Source: Bacteroidota bacterium (GTDB lineage: Bacteria; Bacteroidota; Bacteroidia; Bacteroidales; WCHB1-69). From it: 14,626 bases of DNA. The notes beneath the pieces are model-generated. The model was not told the DNA's origin and searched no databases. It saw nothing but the letters and a program-made list of their open reading frames with translations. The DNA lies in NCBI GenBank assembly GCA_023413895.1, contig JAEZOU010000002.1, forward strand, positions 1 to 14,626, read 5' to 3'. Position numbers and translations under genes: made by a program. Below, one piece after another: positions 1 to 8,900 of this stretch (position 1 is the stretch's first letter; every line of letters starts with the position of its first letter).

Positions 1-640
1 TATTCTCAATCAAATCGCAACGGTCAAGACTTGAATACTTTGCCACCTTGATTGAGTTGCCATTCTCGTCAGCAAGCAGATATGCCACATAGTTGTACTT
101 GCCATCATCCGTAAGTAACTCCAGTGTTCGCTTGAAATTATCATTAAGTCTTTTACCTCGCTCATCGTAGTAGATACGCAACTGCTCAAAACTCAAATCC
201 TGACGATTGGACACAATGCGCCCGATAGAGTTGCGGGTACGCATAGCAAATAAACGGTCAATTTGCTCCTGCGGCATAGGCTCTGCAGATGTTCCCACAC
301 GCATATACGCACCTCGTGGAGTCATACCATACTTTGTTTTGAAATATGGCTTCTCAATTCCACTCGCTACTGTAACTTTGATAATACTACATCCATCCTT
401 TTGCTCCTCGGCAATATCAAATAAGCCCATAGCAGAAGGTGAAATGTTGTGCTTGATGCGGTCTTTCAACCTCAACATACAATCATCCACATCACTAACG
501 CCCACAGTTGAACCATCTTTATCAATTCCAATATAGATGTACCCACCCTCCTTGTAGTTAAGGAACGCCACAACCTCCTTCTCAATATCAAGTTCCGAGG
601 TCAATTCTCTTTTGTATTCTATGCGGTTGGTTTCTGACAT
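1..640 (-). CDS. Schlafen/AlbA_2 domain ATP- or nucleic-acid-binding protein (partial, C-terminus outside window)
   Basis: The reading frame opens with ATG at 640 and stays open for 213 codons to the window edge, so the C-terminus is missing. Residues about 7-125 fit the AlbA_2 (Schlafen-like) domain. An acidic/basic opening IEYKREL is followed by EVVAFLN, then GGYIYIGID at 32-40 and a second-half strand RGAYMRVGTS at 109-118. These are the usual family landmarks, and such proteins are normally annotated as ATP-binding or RNA-binding-domain proteins. The family is common in bacterial accessory and defence regions, often as a putative transcriptional regulator; eukaryotic Schlafens include RNA-cleaving antiviral proteins. 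Here it lies 54 nt after the DUF3732 ATPase on the same strand, so it may be the last visible gene of the defence operon. That gap contains no convincing terminator hairpin or clear TTTG/TAnnTTTG promoter. Its GC (24/60 in one sampled line) is higher than in the ATPase genes just upstream. The domain call is firm; its role is unknown. Confidence 0.85.
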   Translation of the reverse strand, partial: MSETNRIEYKRELTSELDIEKEVVAFLNYKEGGYIYIGIDKDGSTVGVSDVDDCMLRLKDRIKHNISPSAMGLFDIAEEQKDGCSIIKVTVASGIEKPYFKTKYGMTPRGAYMRVGTSAEPMPQEQIDRLFAMRTRNSIGRIVSNRQDLSFEQLRIYYDERGKRLNDNFKRTLELLTDDGKYNYVAYLLADENGNSIKVAKYSSLDRCDLIEN

Positions 641-694
641 GCTTACTTATTTTATTTTTATGCATTCTGTGTATAAAATCTTTTTATTCAGACC

Positions 695-2731
695 TTAATT
701 ATCTGCTAATGGCTTTATTAGTTTTTCTTTAATATGAATCAAATTGTATGTTAAACCTTCTGTCGTAGATAAGAATGATTCTTCTTTATTTTCAAATGAT
801 GCGAAAACCAAAATTTGCTCCGATGTAAACTCTGACAATTTACGCATAAAAGTTCTAAAGCCATCTTCAGACATATCTTGTTGCTTAGGTTCATCAAACA
901 TTAGCAAATAAGGGTGGTTACCATTGTCTTTTAAAGAGGTCTGCATCAAGGCAATATAATAGGCCCATAGACACCGTATAAAGTCACTCGCAGAAGAATC
1001 GAATCGGATATTATACTTTTCACCTGTTTCTAATTGAGTTAATGGCAAATAATCATCTGTTGAGATTTTAATTGTAGATATAGGTTTACTTTCATATTCA
1101 AAATCCGTAAGAGCGGCTTTAAAGAAACTCTCTAAATCTTTTATTTTATTTATATCATTTATCGAATAAGAATTCGCTGCTACACTCTTTTTTTGATGCA
1201 CGAGTTTTGTATATTCTTTTGATAAATCACGTAGTTTGTCTTTTAATTCATAGAACTCACTAATTTTCCTATCAAAGAGTTCAATCTTTTTCTTTAAGTT
1301 TAGCCTATATTCAATTTCGGAAATCGAAGGCAATCTATTGTCTTCGGTCAAATCTTTTTTTATTGATCTAATTTGTGAACGAAGATTTGCTAAATCCAAT
1401 CGTGTTGAATCTAGATTTTTACGAAGACTGCTACATTTCAAGACTTGTCCTTCAATATATTTTTCAATCATCTTTTTCTTAGATTCCAAGTATTGTATAT
1501 TCTCATTGATGCCCATAGGAATTTCCTGTATGCTATTAGGCAAAAGAGAATCTTCTATATGCTGATGGCATGTAGGACATATTAAAAATGAGACCTCAGA
1601 TTGAATCTCTCCTCCTAAGTCTATAATTTTTAAGGCATTTCTATTTTTCTTTAAGTCAGAATTAACATCTTGAAGTTGTTCTCTATATTCTTCTAACTGT
1701 TGCTCACATAATAATAAATCGGAATTCATCATATCATATGATATAGATTTCTGAGCTAAACTATTTTGTAAAGCACTTAATTGGTTTTCGTATAACTCTG
1801 CACTATCACCAATCGACTTAACTTCAATAGTGTTTAGTTTTGCATACTCCTTTTTGAATGTAAACAATTCTGTTTGAATATCAATTGTCCCAGTTTCAGT
1901 ATCTTTCAAAAGAAGTACTTCATTGATATCTAATATTGATGGAGTTTCGTTTAAACCTTGCAAATTATAACGAGTATCTCTTGCAATGTTAGATATATGA
2001 ATAAATATCGTTTTCCAATCCTCTTTAATTTGTTCTTCTCTGTAATTTAATTCTGTTTTTTTTCTTTGATTTTCAAACACATCCATATTGAGGATATATT
2101 CTATAATTCGGCTTGTCGCTTGCTTAATTCCATAATAAGGCATAGTTGCAAAGAAATCCGACCATCCAGATTTTTGTTCAATCATAAATGTTGGTGCAAT
2201 CTGTTGAATATACAGATGGGATGATTGGCCTTGATTGTTTATAACTTCGGGCATACTCCATCCTAAAAACTTAGATAGAAATGCATGAAAGCCATATACA
2301 TCATCAACAGCACCGCCTTTATCATGTATAAACATTGATTGTTTTTTAAGATTCTTATTTTCTCCAGTTAGTAACTTCCCATAATATACGGTTACCAATT
2401 TGGGACTATCAGTAGGACTAATAATAGACCTCCTTACGGTAATGGCTTCATTATTTTCTATTTCTAAATAAACTTCAGATTGAAGTATCTTGTGAAAATC
2501 AGAGTCTGGAAATTCTACTTGGTCCTTCAATACAGATTGCATTGTTTTTTCATTCTTTCCTCCCAATAACTCTTCTAATCCCAAAGCATACAAGATTGCT
2601 TGAAATAAACTGGATTTACCAGAACTATTATTACCTCGAATAATATTTAATCCTTTTTGAAAACTTTGCTCAAAACCATAAAGACCATCTGGCGTCACAA
2701 TTTTAATTTTTATTGCATTTAGTTTTATCAT
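695..2731 (-). CDS. Rad50/SMC-like ABC ATPase with DUF3732 C-terminus (ABC-3C ATPase component)
   Basis: This 678-aa protein has the split ABC-ATPase plan of Rad50-like proteins. Walker A is GNNSSGKSS at 33-41 (Lys39). Long coiled-coil-prone segments span roughly 215-385 and 400-515, flanking a CPTC zinc-hook-like motif (Cys385, Cys388). The C-terminal half-ATPase has an SSASDFIRCLWAYY signature-like stretch at 579-592 and Walker B LLMFDEPKQQ at 609-618. That C-terminal block matches my knowledge of DUF3732, which is found in SMC-like ATPases of ABC-three-component conflict systems. By family analogy it would sense or tether DNA and use ATP to control the partner nuclease. The start is ATG 2731; it overlaps the stop of the middle-component gene in an ATGA tetranucleotide (2728-2731), which indicates translational coupling. 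The ABC-ATPase assignment is very secure, and the DUF3732/ABC-3C assignment is strong but unsearched. Confidence 0.88.
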   Translation of the reverse strand: MIKLNAIKIKIVTPDGLYGFEQSFQKGLNIIRGNNSSGKSSLFQAILYALGLEELLGGKNEKTMQSVLKDQVEFPDSDFHKILQSEVYLEIENNEAITVRRSIISPTDSPKLVTVYYGKLLTGENKNLKKQSMFIHDKGGAVDDVYGFHAFLSKFLGWSMPEVINNQGQSSHLYIQQIAPTFMIEQKSGWSDFFATMPYYGIKQATSRIIEYILNMDVFENQRKKTELNYREEQIKEDWKTIFIHISNIARDTRYNLQGLNETPSILDINEVLLLKDTETGTIDIQTELFTFKKEYAKLNTIEVKSIGDSAELYENQLSALQNSLAQKSISYDMMNSDLLLCEQQLEEYREQLQDVNSDLKKNRNALKIIDLGGEIQSEVSFLICPTCHQHIEDSLLPNSIQEIPMGINENIQYLESKKKMIEKYIEGQVLKCSSLRKNLDSTRLDLANLRSQIRSIKKDLTEDNRLPSISEIEYRLNLKKKIELFDRKISEFYELKDKLRDLSKEYTKLVHQKKSVAANSYSINDINKIKDLESFFKAALTDFEYESKPISTIKISTDDYLPLTQLETGEKYNIRFDSSASDFIRCLWAYYIALMQTSLKDNGNHPYLLMFDEPKQQDMSEDGFRTFMRKLSEFTSEQILVFASFENKEESFLSTTEGLTYNLIHIKEKLIKPLADN
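2728..2731 (-). other. ATGA stop-start overlap (translational coupling)
   Basis: On the minus strand the TGA stop of the middle-component gene and the ATG of the DUF3732 ATPase share the four bases ATGA. Such overlaps usually let terminating ribosomes restart on the next gene, keeping two partners in fixed proportion. This supports the view that the two proteins form one complex. Confidence 0.85.
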
Positions 2732-3189
2732 AAACCTAATTCCTTAATTGTTATTTTTTCAACTATGGTATCTGATATTTGCGCTCTTCCGATTGATTGT
2801 AAAAATACCTTTTCTTTGCACAATAATTCTTTATCTGATTCTAATTTAGTAGCAAAGTCTAATCCTTTACGAGATAATTTGTATTTATTATTGGTGGTTT
2901 TTTCAAAAATACCATCAGCAACGGCTAAAATTAAAGCTCTGTTTACCACGGGATCAATTGACCAATGAGGAGGCATTGTTTTAAATCTATTTGCTATAAA
3001 TTGTCTTATAATAGTCATATTCTTTTCAGAATAAAGACACCACGAAAACAAGTGCAATTTGAGTAGACTTGAAGTATTGGCTCGGCAACAATACTTTAGA
3101 ATTAGTACAATGAGTGCAATTTGATACATTGGTCTATATTCTGCAGGTAATGGTATCGGTTTTTTCTTAAATATAATCTTATTATCCAT
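2728..3189 (-). CDS. Small winged-helix-like ABC-3C middle component
   Basis: This is a 153-aa protein when started at ATG 3189. The frame also allows a TTG at 3198, but TTG starts are rare in Bacteroidetes and the ATG sits only 1 nt after the stop of the upstream gene, so ATG is preferred. It has an N-terminal helical part (PMYQIALIVLILKYC; LLKLHLFSWCL) and a C-terminal half resembling a winged helix: VNRALILAVADGIF, then a wing-like hairpin, then YKLSRKGLDFA. A compact protein of this size and pattern between an effector gene and a DUF3732 ATPase is what the middle component of ABC-three-component systems looks like. The presumed role is an adaptor linking ATPase and effector. It shares ATGA with the next gene, so the two should be made in linked amounts. 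There is no catalytic motif. The assignment rests largely on architecture and neighbours. Confidence 0.75.
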   Translation of the reverse strand: MDNKIIFKKKPIPLPAEYRPMYQIALIVLILKYCCRANTSSLLKLHLFSWCLYSEKNMTIIRQFIANRFKTMPPHWSIDPVVNRALILAVADGIFEKTTNNKYKLSRKGLDFATKLESDKELLCKEKVFLQSIGRAQISDTIVEKITIKELGL

Positions 3190-3190
3190 A

Positions 3191-4147
3191 TCATTCAAAG
3201 TTAATCGGGCATCTTAAAATCCAATCTGCGATAACACCTTTTGTTAGCTTTTCTAGAGTTAAGTCATCATAGCAAGAGAAATTATCTTTCAATTTATTCT
3301 TTAACTCATTTCGAATTCTCTCGTATAGTTGATTGTTATTATCTGTATGAGTTATACATAATTCTTCCACAGTACTTTCATAGTCACTGATAATACGAAT
3401 GAATTTTTCATAATCTGTAGGATTTAGTTCCTTCCATTTATTAAGAATCTGCTGTTGGTGTAAAAAATCGCCTACCGTCTGTTCTGTTAATTTATTAACT
3501 TTATCCTCCTTATTTTTAGTTTGAGGATGCAAACGTTTTCCATGTTTCTCAATAGCATGTTCTATTAAATCAATATTCGATTTGTTCCAATCAACATTGC
3601 TGTTTTGTTCTACATTTATTTCTATTTTTTGTCCATTCGCATTTAGTGCTATTGGTATTTGGGCTGTAAAATAGTCCTCATCATATATCAATATATCAAA
3701 ATCTCCTGATAATATCTCTAAGTTTTTTGCTTTATATTCAGCAACTTTATTTTGACAGTGTCTAATCAACTCTTTGTTTCTGTATAATGGTGTAAGGAAT
3801 ATCCATTGTACGATACGTATATCTTTTAAATAATCTTTGAGTTCTTTTATATTTACCTCAAGTTTATTTAAGTCTTTTGTTATCTTATCTCTTTGTTTCT
3901 CATATAAGGTTCTAGGTTCATAGTCTTCATCAGAGCAATAACATTGAAATGCTTTCCCGGTACGGGTAAAACCTTCAATACCCATATCACCCTGCCAAGC
4001 TGGCAATTCTTGATAACCTTCACTTTCAAATTTTAATTTGAGACATACTTGACATAGTTCCTCCCATGTATTACCATCATATGCTCCAAACTTAGCCTTA
4101 ATCATATCAATGTTTTTTATATTGTCAAATAAATGTACAGATTGCAT
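3191..4147 (-). CDS. Restriction-endonuclease-fold effector with ABC-3C-type C-terminal domain
   Basis: This 318-aa protein appears to have two parts. Residues about 20-160 look like a PD-(D/E)XK (Mrr-like) nuclease core: helix TWEELCQVCLKLKF with Glu29/Glu30, then GDMGIEG at 53-59 (Asp54), then strand FQCYC at 67-71, and a basic helix at 80-96. In classical Mrr-type enzymes the strand reads QxK; here it is QCY, so the catalytic lysine is absent from its usual place and may be supplied from the following helix, or the domain may be inactive. The C-terminal part, about 210-318, is helical and ends with a GVIADWILRCPINF stretch, which resembles the C-terminal domain of ABC-3C effectors that docks to the other components. 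The start ATG 4147 overlaps the upstream ATPase gene by 23 nt. An alternative ATG at 4105 (codon 15) has a more A/T-rich leader and would avoid the overlap. Confidence 0.78.
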   Translation of the reverse strand: MQSVHLFDNIKNIDMIKAKFGAYDGNTWEELCQVCLKLKFESEGYQELPAWQGDMGIEGFTRTGKAFQCYCSDEDYEPRTLYEKQRDKITKDLNKLEVNIKELKDYLKDIRIVQWIFLTPLYRNKELIRHCQNKVAEYKAKNLEILSGDFDILIYDEDYFTAQIPIALNANGQKIEINVEQNSNVDWNKSNIDLIEHAIEKHGKRLHPQTKNKEDKVNKLTEQTVGDFLHQQQILNKWKELNPTDYEKFIRIISDYESTVEELCITHTDNNNQLYERIRNELKNKLKDNFSCYDDLTLEKLTKGVIADWILRCPINFE

Positions 4148-5978
4148 TCCCAGATTTTGCTTCTATAACGCTATTGAAAAAGTTGGCATCTTTACTTTTG
4201 TCAGATTTTTCATAGCATTTATCATAGAAGGATTTAATGGTTGTATTATCTGATTGCATAGTTCCAACCTCGCCATTCTTGATTACTCTATAATTAATCA
4301 TTCCTTTGGATAAGAGAGGTGTCTTTCCTGGCTGTTTGATAATTCTAAAGTTATCACATAGAATTAATTCAAATTTGTAGATATCAATTGAGGGTGCTTT
4401 GCATTTTAATTCAAAACATAATTTATCTCCCCTATTCAAGAATGGCACACTATCTATATCTTTAAATACCATCAATGTCTGCAAGCATAGTTCAACTTCA
4501 TATCTGTATTTAACCACATCATAGCTATCGTGGCTAGCAGGGTTTAATATAAATTTACGAAAACTATCTAGCTCTTCAAAAACAGAAATATCCGTCATTC
4601 CACTTTCCTCTGCATATCTCTTGCTGTTATGGATTAACCCATTTAGATCTAATCTGCTATAATCAGGAGATAACTGCCATTTATTAGGTAGAAAGTTTTT
4701 ACATAATAATTCTGCTTCTTTTCTTAAAAAGTTACCTGCAATCTCATATTCATGCTGTTTAATATAATGTTCGGCTTGCCCAAGGTAATCCTCGCTATTT
4801 CTAATATATGGAGTCTTTTCATCATCCATATATATTTCTTTATACACCCACGCATCTTGATTCTTTTTTGTCTTATGCTTAAAATACTCAAAGAACATTT
4901 TGTCGTAGGTAAACATATATATCTTATACTTGTCAGATATTTTTAACAAAAAATCAACAACTTTTGAACGATTACTCATATCTAGACTTATTAACATATC
5001 GTCAAGAGCTAAGAATCTACCATCTAAAGGTTTATCTAAATTCAATAATGCAAATCGGACAGACAATGCAATTGCTGTTAATTTAGCTTCATTAAAGAAA
5101 GATTGTGGTTTGTATATGGGCTGACTGTCTGAAACAACATCAATTCCAATTCTAGGATACCGTAAAGAGTACTGTGAGCCATGAAACTTATCAAACGCAA
5201 GATAATACTCTTCGTGCAAAGGATTGTTTGTTTCGTCATCATCAGCAAAATATCGAAGAGTAATAACTAATTCTGAGTCACCTTCGTTCTTGAAATATTG
5301 ATTATATGTATCAGTCGCTTTTTTGTTTATCTCTCCAATAACATCATTAAATAAACGGCCATTGAAACTTTGTATGCGTTTTTTTAGATTGTCAATCTCT
5401 GCTTTTCCTTTAGGTCTTTCTGCAATTATTTCATAATAAATATCAGCAAGGCTTTTTTCTTCGTCGCTTTTTGCACAAAAAGGAAGTATATCTTTGACAA
5501 ATACATTCCACAAATCAATATTTTCTGAATTCCTTGCAGAGTGAAACCGAGAAATGTATGAATGATTGATAAAAACTGCAGTTGTGTTTAGTCTCCTTAT
5601 TTCTCTATAATTCTCTCCGCTTGCTGATTGCAATCCACCTCTGTCCAATTTCCACACATTTCCATTGTCAAGAGTTATCTTAATGTATGGTTGAAATAAG
5701 TTTTTTTTGACATCTTCAGAACGATATATATTTACCAAATTCTCATCACTTACGAAACTGCCTTCTCCCGTTGAACTATCTTCAATTGTTTTGAAATATT
5801 TGGTGCCTTTATCATCTTTATATACACTTTGTAATAAGGCATGCAAAGCATAGTAGATGGAAGACTTTCCACTTCCATTTTCACCATACATTAAAAGGTT
5901 GTGCTCTCCTAATTCCAATGAGAAGAGTTTTGGAAAAGCCTTAAATCCTTCTATTTCTATTTTTGATATTGTTGCCAT
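4125..5978 (-). CDS. RecF/AAA_15-like ABC-type ATPase, defence-associated
   Basis: This 617-aa ATPase has Walker A GENGSGKSS at 32-40 (Lys38) after an N-terminal IEGFKAF strand-turn typical of RecF/AAA_15-like proteins. A short helical insertion spans about 155-235. A signature-like FFNEAKLTAIALSVRFAL occurs at 294-311, Walker B FLALDD at 322-327 with Asp rather than Glu in the catalytic position, and a D-loop SLD at 331-333. The position of the switch (H-loop) histidine reads FTYDKMFF (Tyr358). After the ATPase core, residues about 395-510 form a helical region containing FRKFILNPASH (473-483), which loosely recalls HEPN-like helical domains. The last 100 residues are unassigned. It starts 4 nt after the methyltransferase stop and its 3' end overlaps the REase-effector gene, so it physically links the two blocks. 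It could be an extra ATPase for the ABC-3C set, a motor or sensor for the methylase system, or an independent OLD/RloC-like module. The ATPase call is sure; the partner is not. Confidence 0.82.
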   Translation of the reverse strand: MATISKIEIEGFKAFPKLFSLELGEHNLLMYGENGSGKSSIYYALHALLQSVYKDDKGTKYFKTIEDSSTGEGSFVSDENLVNIYRSEDVKKNLFQPYIKITLDNGNVWKLDRGGLQSASGENYREIRRLNTTAVFINHSYISRFHSARNSENIDLWNVFVKDILPFCAKSDEEKSLADIYYEIIAERPKGKAEIDNLKKRIQSFNGRLFNDVIGEINKKATDTYNQYFKNEGDSELVITLRYFADDDETNNPLHEEYYLAFDKFHGSQYSLRYPRIGIDVVSDSQPIYKPQSFFNEAKLTAIALSVRFALLNLDKPLDGRFLALDDMLISLDMSNRSKVVDFLLKISDKYKIYMFTYDKMFFEYFKHKTKKNQDAWVYKEIYMDDEKTPYIRNSEDYLGQAEHYIKQHEYEIAGNFLRKEAELLCKNFLPNKWQLSPDYSRLDLNGLIHNSKRYAEESGMTDISVFEELDSFRKFILNPASHDSYDVVKYRYEVELCLQTLMVFKDIDSVPFLNRGDKLCFELKCKAPSIDIYKFELILCDNFRIIKQPGKTPLLSKGMINYRVIKNGEVGTMQSDNTTIKSFYDKCYEKSDKSKDANFFNSVIEAKSGNAICTFI

Positions 5979-5982
5979 AGGA

Positions 5983-8900
5983 CTATGATAATGAAATGGT
6001 TCTTAAAACTTCTGATTTTGAAAATGATAAAGACTTAATAGATCCAATTATGCCTGATTTGTCAATTGCAGAATACAACTGCCACACTGACTCTAAATCA
6101 ATAGGATGACCTTCTGTTTGAGTTAATAATTTACGCACAAATGAGAAGTCTAAACTCGACATCTCATTTGGGAAATATATCTCGTACACACATCCATCAA
6201 TAATGTGGCTAAACTCATTTGCAAGATAATCATTAGTCACCAAATTGCTGGCACGCTGTTTACTGCTTTTCAACAATATGATAATTTCAACCAATTTCGC
6301 TATCAATTCTTGCGTTTCTCTATCTGGAACCGCAATAGGTATCTGCATCAACGGTTCTTTGTCTAACTGATAGTTTGCTCCTTGCATTTTGCCTTTGTTT
6401 TTCAACCAAAATTCAATTAACTTGGAGTTCAGAAGGCCTATTAGATATTTCATGTTGACCCGATTGGTCTTTATGATATTAATCGCCATCATCACATATG
6501 CTTCTTTTTTTGTGTATGTAAAAATCGGTGTTGCAGATTTGCGTGGAACTAAAATTTTTTCTCCTGATTTAAAATAGGATTCACTTCTTGGCCAATGCAA
6601 ATGATAATACTCCAATCTTCCATTTTGATTCTCTCGCCGCTGTTCCATCACGGACCTATACTTACTTAAATGATTTAATAATGTTGGGGCATCGTGATTG
6701 TAATTCTGTTTTGTGATATAAATAATCTTCTTTGTAGTAGTGTCGTCAAAATAATACTTATGGCAATTGGTTGGTTCATAGAGATTTTTCAAGTATTTAG
6801 ATTCTATTTCATTCAAACCGACAAACTTCCCTTCGTCAACAACAAAAACCCCATCTCCAACTTTAATGTCGTTTAAAAGAATCTCGTCACTTGGTATAGT
6901 TTTGATATTGCGACTATTGATAACGTCTGGATTAGGAACAATACCTTGAGCGATTTCTTCATCAAATAAATGTATTGTTCCATTTACCATTTCCATCAGA
7001 CCAAGAATATCAGCACTTCTACTAAAGGTAATATTCTTATCAATAAAGTTAGCACGTCGGATGGTCGGAGAAAAGTATTCAGCTTCTTTGGCTGTTTTTG
7101 TAAGGATTGCTGCAGCATCTTTTTCCGTCGCCCTATATGCTTTCAATCTCCGGTAATCAAAAGAATAATCGTCAGTAATACTGTCTTTTTGGAATAACAT
7201 AATCATGGTTTGAATACTTGCACTTTCAAACATCATCACAGCCCCAAAATCAACAATATTACATATGCGTGTTTCTTTTATCACTTTGTTACGCAATTTG
7301 CTTGCTCCAAAACTTGTTACCCAGTTATTTGTCGCAATGAAGCACAAGATACCATTCTCATTTAGCAAATCCATTCCATTACATGCAAATAGATACCATA
7401 TATCCATTTTGCCCTTGTAATAAGGAGAATCTTTATACGGTTCAAAGAACGTTTTAGACATGCGACCTTCCTTTATATATGGTGGATTGGCTATCACTAT
7501 GTCAAAACCCACAAAATTACCATCACTGTCAAGCAACTGAGGATACTCAAAACGCCATTCAAAAGAATTCTCATACATTTTATTGTTTAGAATCTCTGAT
7601 TCTTTCTCTTTAAGTTTGCGTAGTGCAGCCTTGGCGTTAGCGTATCCGACTGGGTCTTCATCAGCTTTTCGTTTACCAAATAGCGTAACAGTTTCATAAT
7701 CGATAACCTTACCTTCTGCTTGTTGGCGTTTCTTTATATCGCCTATTGCCAATGTTGTCTTGAAACAATTCTTAATCTCGTTAATTCTATTCCTTAAACC
7801 ATCTTTATTCGAATGTTCTTCGGTATAATCCATCACAAGATTTCTATAGCTATCTAATGTGAATTTCTTCCATTCTTTGTTCTCTTTGTGGGCTTTCTCT
7901 TTCTCGACCTTGTTGTACTCCACAAAAACATTCTCAATAGGAGCATCTATAGGGTAGCGACTCAATAGTGAGTTACCGCAAGTGATTTTATAATCCAAAT
8001 TAGGAAGTGGCTGTGGCTCTTCTGCGTCAACAACCAATGCCAACCAGAAACGCAAACGAGCAATATCAACAGCACCTTGCTCTATATCAACGCCGAAAAT
8101 ATTATTTTGGATAATGTCACGTTTGGTTTGGGTGGAATCGAAGTTGCCATGTGGCTCTGCATGTGAATGCAAGTGATGTATAGCGTGATACAACACATAA
8201 AGAATACCCATAGGGAATGCACCTGAACCAATAGCAGGGTCGCACACCTTAACCTCTTTTAGTAACTGTGTGAAACGTGTAGCCACACTCTTTGTTTGGA
8301 GTACAGGATTTACTACACCGTCATTTATAAGTTGCCCAATAGGCTCAGCATATTGCTCTGATGGCTCATGTGTCTTTAGGTATTGAATCACACTCTGTCG
8401 GCACATATACTGAACAATCTCCTTAGGAGTATAAAAGGCACCTTTGTCCTTGTTGTCCTCCAAAAGATTCTCGAAAATATGTCCCAACATTTCAGGATCA
8501 ATACCAACCTCGCTATCATCAGGGTCGTTCTCGTCAATGGTGAAGTTGTATTGAGAGAAGAAATCCATCAAATCATTAAAGTGGGTATATGAGAAATCAA
8601 TAGGCTGTTTATCCACATCGTCTGCCTCGAATAAACCGCCATTAAGATACGGGATGCCACTAAAATCTTCCAAGAGTTGTATATCCCAATTCTTATTAAT
8701 GAATAATGTCTCTCTATCTTCTGGCTTTGTGTTCAGAATGCCAAAGAATAATGGTTCAAACACATCGCTTAACAATCTATCATTATCGATATGTCTCTCA
8801 ACAAGATTACTTAGGAATTTTTTATCCCCACCTTCCCATTTAACATTTGAAGCAGGCACACCCATCCAGCCTTTCTTTTGTAAGAATTGCAAGAACACCA

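Noticed and set aside
207..536. 109-codon plus-strand open frame at the left edge
   Set aside because: It is antisense to the Schlafen/AlbA_2 coding region, whose motifs are clear, and its own translation shows no recognisable domain.
641..694. Terminator or promoter between the DUF3732 gene and the Schlafen-like gene
   Set aside because: The 54 nt are AT-rich, but I see no stable inverted repeat followed by a T-run and no TTTG/TAnnTTTG pair.
3190..3198. TTG start at 3198 for the middle-component gene (and similarly TTG 10035 for Doc)
   Set aside because: In both cases an in-frame ATG lies two or three codons downstream, immediately after the preceding stop codon. TTG starts are uncommon in Bacteroidetes.
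4555..4560. Definite HEPN RNase domain in the bridge ATPase
   Set aside because: The Arg and His in FRKFILNPASH are separated by eight residues, wider than the usual Rx4-6H motif, so this is noted only as a loose resemblance.
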